From Firmicutes bacterium HGW-Firmicutes-1 (lineage in GTDB: Bacteria > Bacillota > Clostridia > Lachnospirales > Vallitaleaceae), in NCBI GenBank assembly GCA_002841625.1, contig PHAG01000009.1:359053-423052 (forward strand): a stretch of DNA of 64,000 nt. The letters run 5' to 3'. A program made the translations under genes and the position numbers. Under the pieces are notes generated by a model. The model was not told the origin of the DNA, did not search any database, and saw nothing but the letters and a program-made list of their open reading frames with translations. Shown piece after piece: positions 27,008 through 34,000 of this stretch (position 1 is its first letter; every line of letters begins with the position of its first letter).

Positions 27008-27874
27008 ATGAGAGAAGTAATTGTTGCCGCTACACAAATGAAATGTTCTAGTGTAGTCAGTGAGAATATAATAAAAGCTGAGAAATTAATACGAGAAGCT
27101 GCTGATAAAGGAGCAAAGATCATTCTCGTTCAAGAGCTTTTTCAAAATCTCTATTTTTGCCAAGTACAGATTGAGGAATATTTTAAGTTAGCAAAAAGTG
27201 TTGAAGAAGATGAAGGAATTATACACTTTAAAAAATTGGCAAAGGAATTACAGGTTGTATTACCAATCAGCTTTTTTGAGAAAAAGCACAATGCTTTTTA
27301 TAATTCTGTTGCAGTTATAGATGCTGATGGGGAATATCTTGGAACCTATAGAAAAACGCATATTCCAGATGGTCCTGGTTATTGTGAAAAGTTTTATTTT
27401 ACACCAGGAGATAGTGGAATTAAGGTTTTTACAACGAAGTATGCAACAATCGGGATTGGTATTTGTTGGGATCAATGGTTTCCTGAAAGTGCAAGAGCGT
27501 TAACTCTGCAAGGTGCAGAAATCATATTATATCCTACAGCAATAGGCTCAGAGCCTTCAAAACCAGAATATGATTCAAAGGATCATTGGCAAAGAGTAAT
27601 GCAAGGACATTCAGCGGCAAATATTATTCCAATAATAGCCTCTAATAGAGTAGGATATGAGAAAATTGAAGAATCAGAAATTACCTTTTATGGTTCATCT
27701 TTTATAACGAACGGGATAGGAGAAAAAATTGCTGAGTTAGGAAGAACAGAAGAAGCAGTAATTACGGCAACCTTTGATCTAGATGCAATAGCAGAACTAC
27801 GAAGCTTTTGGGGCTTTTTCCGAGATAGAAGACCATCTATGTATGCAAGTTTGTTAACGAAAGACGGAGAATAG
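27008..27874 (+). CDS. aguB: N-carbamoylputrescine amidase
   Basis: ATG 27008 follows AAGGAGG at 26991-26997; an in-frame GTG at 26948 inside aguA is not needed. The 288-aa nitrilase-family enzyme has the Glu-Lys-Cys triad: Glu43 (QELFQNLYF), Lys116 (YRKTHIPDGPGY) and Cys153 (GICWDQWFPE). The DGPGY and FWGFFRDRRP segments are typical of AguB. It hydrolyses N-carbamoylputrescine to putrescine, CO2 and ammonia, completing agmatine use begun by AguA. Confidence 0.96.
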   Translation: MREVIVAATQMKCSSVVSENIIKAEKLIREAADKGAKIILVQELFQNLYFCQVQIEEYFKLAKSVEEDEGIIHFKKLAKELQVVLPISFFEKKHNAFYNSVAVIDADGEYLGTYRKTHIPDGPGYCEKFYFTPGDSGIKVFTTKYATIGIGICWDQWFPESARALTLQGAEIILYPTAIGSEPSKPEYDSKDHWQRVMQGHSAANIIPIIASNRVGYEKIEESEITFYGSSFITNGIGEKIAELGRTEEAVITATFDLDAIAELRSFWGFFRDRRPSMYASLLTKDGE

Positions 27875-27892
27875 GGTATAGAACGCAGAAAT

Positions 27893-27951
27893 GAAGGCGT
27901 GGAGACGTTCTAAGGCTATTATTTACTTAGCCTTGAAACGTCGCCATGCCT
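27893..27951. repeat. Long imperfect hairpin between aguB and the minus-strand pair
   Basis: A 25-base left arm (27893-27917, AAGGCGTGGAGACGTTCTAA...) is nearly the reverse complement of 27927-27951, with a nine-base loop and TTTTG behind. It is longer than an ordinary terminator and may end transcription from both sides, or be a small palindromic element. Confidence 0.7.
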
Positions 27952-28028
27952 TATTTTGTTTGTTATTTAACGCGGCGCAGCTGATTTTCTTGTGTCTATT
28001 TTTTTTGCTTATTCCTGTAGTTCTTGGT

Positions 28029-28328
28029 TTACATATTCCTGAGCATATTTCCAATCATATCGATTTTGCTTTTTTCTTCCTCGTTTAAATTTACCTTAAG
28101 GAGATCTATGAGTAAGCCAGATTCTTCTTTAGTAAAAGACAACCCCTTACTTCTCATTTCCATTCCATAAGTAAATAAAACTTGTAATCTTTCATCTGCA
28201 TTTTTTTTGTTCAGATCATTAAATAGTTTGGATATTATTTCGAGCTTTTGTTTATCAATTTTTCTAAAAGCATCTTCATCAAACATCTTTGAGTAAATAT
28301 CTATGTCAATCACCTTCCTTTTCATCAA
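28029..28328 (-). CDS. Hypothetical protein, 99 aa (second gene of coupled pair)
   Basis: I do not recognise this family. It is a charged helical protein (KLFNDLNKKNADERLQVLFTYGMEMRSKG ... EESGLLIDLLKVNLNEEEKSKIDMIGNML) with no signal or membrane segment. Its 5' end overlaps the 3' end of the upstream gene by 23 bp, so it is translationally coupled. The exact start is uncertain because the AAGGAAGG site lies just inside the first codons. Confidence 0.65.
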   Translation of the reverse strand: MMKRKVIDIDIYSKMFDEDAFRKIDKQKLEIISKLFNDLNKKNADERLQVLFTYGMEMRSKGLSFTKEESGLLIDLLKVNLNEEEKSKIDMIGNMLRNM

Positions 28329-28836
28329 TAATTTTATTAACCATCTTCATAAATTGATTATAACCATCATTGTCATGCGTAGCTTCTTTTTGTATATTAT
28401 CAGGTTCTTGGCCATGAGATTGAAGCAACTTTGGATTGTTCTTATAATTTTCCATGGTTGTTTGCATATTTAAAAGAGATATGATCATATTCAGCTTTTT
28501 CTGTTGTGGTTCATCACAACAATTTCTGATATCACTTAAAAAACCAAGCGTATTTAACTCTTTTTTTTGCTGAAAGGTAGTATGTAGTTCGGAAGAAGGA
28601 CGAAATACGTCCATGGTTTTTCTAAACTCTAATAGCTTAATTAACATTGCGAAATTTTTCTGATAAGGATAATCAAAGTATGGTAAGGTGGCTTTCATAA
28701 TGCGAAGATCTTGATTGTTCACTATTTTATCAATTGGTGGAACCTCAGGAGGTGTTATTTTTTCTTGATTCTGAGACAGTGTTTGTGCCATTTTTATTAC
28801 TTCAGTAAAATCCATATTGGAATTATGTTCATTCAT
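28306..28836 (-). CDS. Hypothetical protein, 176 aa (first gene of coupled pair)
   Basis: The start is ATG at 28836, since AAGGAG lies nine bases upstream; the in-frame ATG at 28851 overlaps that site. The protein is soluble and mostly helical, with two similar segments: PYFDYPYQKNFAMLIKLLEFRKTMD and CDEPQQKKLNMIISLLNMQTTMEN. This suggests an internal duplication of a ~70-residue helical unit. The phrase KKLNMIISLL also echoes the downstream protein. Function unknown; the neighbourhood of small coat-like proteins hints at sporulation, which is inference only. Confidence 0.65.
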   Translation of the reverse strand: MNEHNSNMDFTEVIKMAQTLSQNQEKITPPEVPPIDKIVNNQDLRIMKATLPYFDYPYQKNFAMLIKLLEFRKTMDVFRPSSELHTTFQQKKELNTLGFLSDIRNCCDEPQQKKLNMIISLLNMQTTMENYKNNPKLLQSHGQEPDNIQKEATHDNDGYNQFMKMVNKIIDEKEGD

Positions 28837-28954
28837 ACGTTTCTCCTTCATATTAGGATATACAATAGTCTATGTAACTGGATAAAACTTTTTGACTACT
28901 TTCAATAGAGTATTACATATATTAAATTAAAAACAGCTAGAATAAGGTGACCAA

Positions 28955-29098
28955 ATGGAAATGAAAGATCACATCATTATTGATGGCAACGCTGTCTATG
29001 AAATAGATGACGACTGTAAAAATAAAATACAAGCAACAAGTACGCATCAAGATACGGATGTAATACTTCAACTTTTAATGATATTGTTAATGTTGTAA
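28955..29098 (+). CDS. Small ORF, 47 aa, with hydrophobic C terminus
   Basis: ATG 28955 follows AAGGTGA by five bases. The product starts MEMKDHIIIDGNAVYEIDDD, has one cysteine, and ends in LQLLMILLML, similar in style to the LLLMLMLFN end of the divergent glycine-rich miniprotein next to it. A strong terminator follows at 29107. Both flanking signals make it likely to be real. Function unknown. Confidence 0.55.
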   Translation: MEMKDHIIIDGNAVYEIDDDCKNKIQATSTHQDTDVILQLLMILLML

Positions 29099-29106
29099 TA
29101 TGTATT

Positions 29107-29143
29107 TGGTGGGGTTAGAGATAAAATCTCAGAGACCCCACCA
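29107..29143. terminator. Terminator between the 47-aa ORF and the glycine-rich gene
   Basis: TGGTGGGGT (29107-29115) pairs with ACCCCACCA (29135-29143), with an inner GAGAT/ATCTC stem. Confidence 0.8.
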
Positions 29144-29188
29144 ATGCTTAAGTAAAAAAGATATGTTCTACGATCAATTACTTGGCTC

Positions 29189-29419
29189 CTAGTTAAATAA
29201 CATTAACATTAAGAGTAAAAAGAAAATATTATTGTCGCCAAAACCACCGCCACCGCCAGGACCATGACCGGGACCACCTAAGAACCCACCACAACCCGAG
29301 CCTCCACTAAAAAGTAACAAGAAGAAAAGCAAAAACATCATTGAGTTATCCATTCCGTCGCCTGCTGGAAACATACTAGCATTCATATCGCTCATATCAG
29401 CACTCCTAATTCTATTCAT
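29189..29419 (-). CDS. Glycine-rich, hydrophobic miniprotein (76 aa), paralog of 54286-54456
   Basis: The protein has two hydrophobic runs (MMFLLFFLLLFSGG and NNIFFLLLMLMLFN) on either side of a glycine-rich core with two cysteines (GSGCGGFLGG, GPGGGGGFGDN). The same layout (hydrophobic run, CGGG core, hydrophobic run) is found 25 kb away in a 56-aa minus-strand gene. The style recalls small YjcZ/SscA-like spore proteins, but I cannot show homology. It lies between other small uncharacterised genes. Confidence 0.65.
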   Translation of the reverse strand: MNRIRSADMSDMNASMFPAGDGMDNSMMFLLFFLLLFSGGSGCGGFLGGPGHGPGGGGGFGDNNIFFLLLMLMLFN

Positions 29420-29548
29420 AATATTTTATGAGTCAAGAGTTGAAACTATGATTAAATATCATGATATGCTTAGAATAAGAATTGATACAAATTGAAATTT
29501 GGGGGAATGAATAAACAATTTTGAAGAAATGATGCAAACGCAAGAAAA

Positions 29549-29572
29549 GCTATTGGCAAAATTACCAATAGC
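29549..29572 (-). terminator. Terminator of the tryptophan/proline repeat gene
   Basis: GCTATTGG / CCAATAGC stem with eight-base loop; on the minus strand it is followed by TTTTCTT. It lies 12 bp after the stop at 29584. Confidence 0.75.
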
Positions 29573-29583
29573 CCAGTAGTGCA

Positions 29584-29976
29584 TCATTTGTTAGATAGTG
29601 GTGGCGTTCCATCCCAAGATGAAGGAACAGTAGTGCCATTTACATCATCATGATTAGATAGCGGTGGTGTTCCATGCCAAGATGAAGGAACAGTAGTACC
29701 ATTTATTTTATCAGTATTAGTGAATGGTGGGGTTCCATCCCATGATGAAGGAATAGTTGTTTCATTTACATCATCATTATTAAATGGCGGTGGGGTCCCA
29801 TGCCATGATGAAGGAACGGTAGTACCATTTACATCATCATGATTAGATAGAGGTGGTGTTCCGTGCCATGAGGCAGGAACAGTAGTACCATTTACTTCGC
29901 TCGTATCAAAAGGGCCGGTAGATTCATTGGGATTAACTGTTTTGTGTGGTGTAATAGACTCGTTATTAGAATTCAT
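29584..29976 (-). CDS. Tandem-repeat protein, five 21-residue NGTTVPSSWHGTPP units (130 aa)
   Basis: The start is ATG 29976 behind AGAGGTG; GTG 29985 overlaps that site. After ~25 residues (MNSNNESITPHKTVNPNEST) the whole protein is five tandem 21-residue units: D-V-NGTTVPSSWHGTPP-x-SN-x-D. Each has one Trp, a PP pair and alternating His/Asp before GTPP (WHG or WDG). There is no signal peptide and no cysteine. A second member with four units is at 52001-52354. I do not recognise the family. Repeats with hydroxyl residues, one Trp and PP suggest an extended structural or ligand-displaying protein, perhaps in the spore surface; that is inference. Confidence 0.75.
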   Translation of the reverse strand: MNSNNESITPHKTVNPNESTGPFDTSEVNGTTVPASWHGTPPLSNHDDVNGTTVPSSWHGTPPPFNNDDVNETTIPSSWDGTPPFTNTDKINGTTVPSSWHGTPPLSNHDDVNGTTVPSSWDGTPPLSNK

Positions 29977-30021
29977 AATTTTCACCTCTTTTTTAAATAA
30001 TCTGATATATTACAAATAAAT

Positions 30022-30180
30022 ATCTGTAAATCAGTTGAATCAGAAAGTCGGGAAGACTTTCTCAAAGAACAATAGTTGCGTAATAAAACGCTTATTTGTT
30101 CTACTCATTATTATTCATCAAAGTGTAAATAAAGATGCATGCAATTGTAAAAATATATCGTTAGAGAGTTTGCAAATATA
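30022..30180 (-). promoter_or_regulatory. Conserved upstream region of the repeat-protein gene (copy 1)
   Basis: About 160 bases upstream of the gene match 52398-52555 upstream of its paralog at roughly 75-80 percent by eye. Shared elements are a GAAAGTC...GACTTTC palindrome, a hairpin built on GAACAAATA...GCG/CGC...TATTGTTC, and ATTATTATTCATCA. This is noncoding conservation, so a shared promoter or RNA leader is likely. Confidence 0.6.
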
Positions 30181-30342
30181 AGGGAAAATGTATTTGCGTC
30201 AAGGTTCATAATAAAAAAATAAGATTGGGTACTGATCTTTAGACATAGAATACAAAACAATCTACACACAATAATAAAAACTATGGAGAATAAATAAAGA
30301 GTTTGAATTTTTCACAAAAACTGGCTTTAATGACAAAATATA

Positions 30343-30370
30343 TTGACAAATCTCACAATCAGTTTATACT
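30343..30370 (+). promoter_or_regulatory. Sigma-A promoter ahead of the RCC1/RHS operon
   Basis: TTGACA (30343-30348), 16 bases, TATACT (30365-30370). It would give a ~640-nt leader before 31019. That leader contains a hairpin around 30388-30406 (TGCATTTT/AAAATGCA) and the truncated gene copy at 30650. The remaining sequence between 30181 and 31018 shows no other gene. Confidence 0.65.
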
Positions 30371-30649
30371 TTACAGTATACAATTCTGCATTTTGTCTAA
30401 AATGCATGACAAAGGGATAAATGGGTGGGATTAGGAGAGTAGAAATATCTAGTTAATCCCCATTAAAAATAATTAAATAATAGAAACTGAGAGTCTTATT
30501 GGATTTTTTAATAAGTCTATTTAGTTATTTGCAAAAATGCAATAATTTGAACCTTAGCCAATTAACGAAACAAGTTAATGGCTTATCAATTGTCTGTAAA
30601 ATTATGACCAAGCAAATTAATTATTAGAATGTAAAGGAGGAAAAAGATT

Positions 30650-30758
30650 ATGAATATTTGGAAAGGATTTAATAGAATTTATTGTTAGTTTTTGTTTTAT
30701 TTATGGATGCAGGAATGGGGTTGGGTAGTAGTAATGGGGAGCCATACTAAAAGTCGTA
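30650..30758 (+). pseudogene. Truncated duplicate of the start of the RCC1/FN3 gene
   Basis: AGGAGGAAAAAGATTATG followed by MNIWKGFNRIYC-stop resembles the start of the gene at 31019 (same ribosome binding site context, MRILKGFKRT). Downstream bases continue the match (GGAATGGGGTTGGG, then AGTAGTAATGGGGAG). The rest of the copy has been lost. Confidence 0.7.
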
Positions 30759-31018
30759 TAGCTCCTATTTCTTAACAAAGGAGATTTGGAAATTTTAAGT
30801 AGACAACTTAATAATTTACCCAGAGAAAAATCATTTGGACTTTCTCACAATAAAAACAATCCCCTTGCTACTATAACTCTGTTTGCATTGCTTATATAAT
30901 CAGGTGGAAAAGAACGTTTGTACTTGATTGTATGTGCTATGTAAACAACTTATTGTAGCAACAAAATTAAATTGAAACTTAACTAATTAATTATTATATT
31001 GATGAGGAGAAAAAGATT

Positions 31019-34000
31019 ATGAGAATTTTGAAAGGATTTAAGAGAACTTTATCGTTTGTTTTAGTACTAAGTATTTTTGCGGGAATGGGTTGGGGGAGTA
31101 GTACTAAAAGTTATGCAGCTACGGCAACACAGTATACGTTTGAATCAATAGCTGGTGGATATGAATTTGCAGTTGGTTTAAAAACAGACGGAACGGTTGT
31201 ATCTGTTGGGACTAACAATGTTAACCAAAGCAATTCGGTTCTCACATGGACAAATATAGTGCAAATATCAACTGGGATACAGAGTGTTACTGGGTTAAAG
31301 TCAGATGGAACAGTCGTAATGGGTGGGGATATTCCTCAAATATATACATCTGGTTGGACAAGTATAGTTCAAGTTTCAGCTGGATCACAACATGTAGTGG
31401 GGCTGAAGTCCGATGGAACTGTTGTGGCTGGTGGGTTTAATACATATGGTCAATGTGATGTTAATGGATGGACAAATATTATACAGATAGTAGCAGGGAA
31501 TCATTTTACATTAGGATTAAAGGCTGACGGAACAGTAGTAGCAACCGGATATAACGTTAATGGGGAGTGTAATGTATCTGGTTGGACTAATATTATTCAA
31601 ATAGCTGCTGGAAGCAATCATTCTATAGGATTATATTCAAATGGAACAGTTGTAGCTACTGGATTGAATTTTTATGGTCAATGTAATGTTGGCGGTTTGT
31701 CTAATATAAAACAGGTTTCTGGAGGAGAAAGTCATACACTAGCGTTAGGAACCAATGGTGGAGTAACTTCTGTTGGACATACGGGAAGTGGGCAAGGAAA
31801 TGTTAGTGGGTGGACAAATATAGTTCAAATATCTGCGGGTGGGTATTTTAATATGGGACTTAAGGCGGATGGAACAGTTGTAGCCGTTGGAGCTAGTTCA
31901 TTTGGTCAATTAGGGTGTACTAGTTGGACTAACATTAAAACATATAATAATGTTCCAACAATTAATGTAACAACAGCAAATAATCAAACAGTATTAAATT
32001 CTATATCTTTAACTGGTACGGTAAGTGATACAGATGAAGGAAATATCATAACTACTAAATATCGCATAGGCAACGGAGCAACGCAAATAGTTGAAGGAAC
32101 AGTAACAACATCAGGAGCATTCACGACAACAGCAGTTGACACATCTGCCCTAACAGCAGGAAACCACACTCTTAGCGTATGGTCAGAAGATAATAAAGGT
32201 GGAGTAAGCGCAATAACAACCAAGAATTTTATAAAACTTGTTGAGTATTATTATGATAAATATAATATAGCAATGCTATGGAATGAGCCTTATTTAGAGT
32301 ATGCGGGAACGGGTTACGGTAGTTTTAATCAATATCAAGGATATACATTTAATAAATCAAATAATACATTTAGTCCAGTTGGAAATGCAATCGTAAGAAA
32401 TGCTTCTGAGGGAGCTGTAGGGGAGCTTGCAGGATATCTAGTTGAATCATCTAGATTACTGAGATACTACTATCATACAGGATCCATGTGGAAGGTATAC
32501 ATACAATATACAAGCAATTCTACACAATCACTACAAAAATCAACTCTAAATACAACTAATATTAAAGCCTTTGAAGGTACATACCCAGTTGACGGTCTTC
32601 ATACTGACAATTACTGGTATGTTCGTGGTGCAGTAGTAAATGATAATCCTACAATAACTATAGCAACACCTACAAACGGAGAGACCTTTTTAGGCAATAT
32701 ATCACTAACAGGTAGTGTTATAGACAATAACGTAGGTAATACGCTTACTACCAAATATAACATAGACGGTGGAGTAACCCAAACAGTAGCAGGAACAGTA
32801 ACAACTAGTGGAGCATTTACACCAACATCAATAAATGTATCCGCCTTAACATTAGGTGTACATACACTTAACGTATGGGCAGTTGATAATACAGGAAAAC
32901 AAAGCAATATTTCTTCAATAAACTTTAAGGTTGATGAAGATACAATAATACCTCAAATGGATTCAGTAGATATAACTGCAACGTCTTCAACAATAGATGT
33001 AAGAATCGCTGCATCAGATGATAATCTTCCAGCTACTCCTTATACTTATATAATAGATGGACAAGCAAGCGAAAGTATAGCCAGTAATAGCCATACATTT
33101 AGTAGCCTAGAAGCAAATAGAAAATATACCGTCGAAGTACAAGTAAGAGACGCTTATGGCAATATTTCTACTTATACAGAAGAAACCTACACTAAGATGC
33201 AAACACCAACTATAAGTGTATCAACCATATTGGGCAACCAATTAAAGCTTAATCTATTAGACAATAACTCAGCAACCACACAGTATCAAATCATGTGTAA
33301 TAATATGTATATAAATGCAATAGGTCAAGAGACAGCAACTCCTATATGGATGACACTACTAGAAAAAAGTGTGATTCTTGAAGGTCTCGAACTTAACACA
33401 CAATATGCAATTAAAGTAAAAGCGAGAACTAAGCTAGGTCAAGAAACTGCTTTCAGTGAAATTGTTACAGCAAAAATAGATGTAGCATCCCTACTTGACG
33501 TTGAAGACCTTAGTGATTCTTTTAAAGTGCTATCTAAAACAGGTAGAGAAGTACAACTTAGCTGGAGTGCACCAATAGATCCAGCTCAAATTAAAAAATA
33601 TGAACTTTACCGAGATGGTAAATTAGTAGAAACAACTAAAAACACAACATTTACCGACCATAACCTTGACTATGCGACAGCCTACATATACGAAATCAAA
33701 GCCTACGATACATCAAACAATATATCTGATTTTGGTGAGCCTTTAAGTGTAATAACCTTAGATGTAGATCAAGTCAGCAAAATCTCATCAGGACAAGTAC
33801 ATAACCTTATGTTAAAAAGCGATGGGACAGTATGGGCATGGGGAGCTAATACTTACGGACAACTTGGTAACGGAACAACAGAATCTAGCAATAGTCCAAT
33901 AAAAGTAAAAGGATTAGACCATATCATCAATATATTCGCAGGAGATGAGCATAACTTAGCCTTAAAAAGTGATGGAACAGTATGGGCGTGGGGAGTAAAT

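Noticed and set aside
27891..28088. 65-aa hydrophobic ORF on the plus strand
   Set aside because: Its start lies in a long hairpin, it has no ribosome binding site, and it overlaps the minus-strand gene.
29584..29976. CRISPR array
   Set aside because: The ~63-bp spaced repeats are in-frame coding repeats with variable codons, a ribosome binding site and stop; there are no unique spacers or cas genes.
30377..30640. Cyclic-di-GMP or other riboswitch in the leader of the RCC1/RHS operon
   Set aside because: Several small hairpins exist, but I could not match the conserved core of any known riboswitch class.
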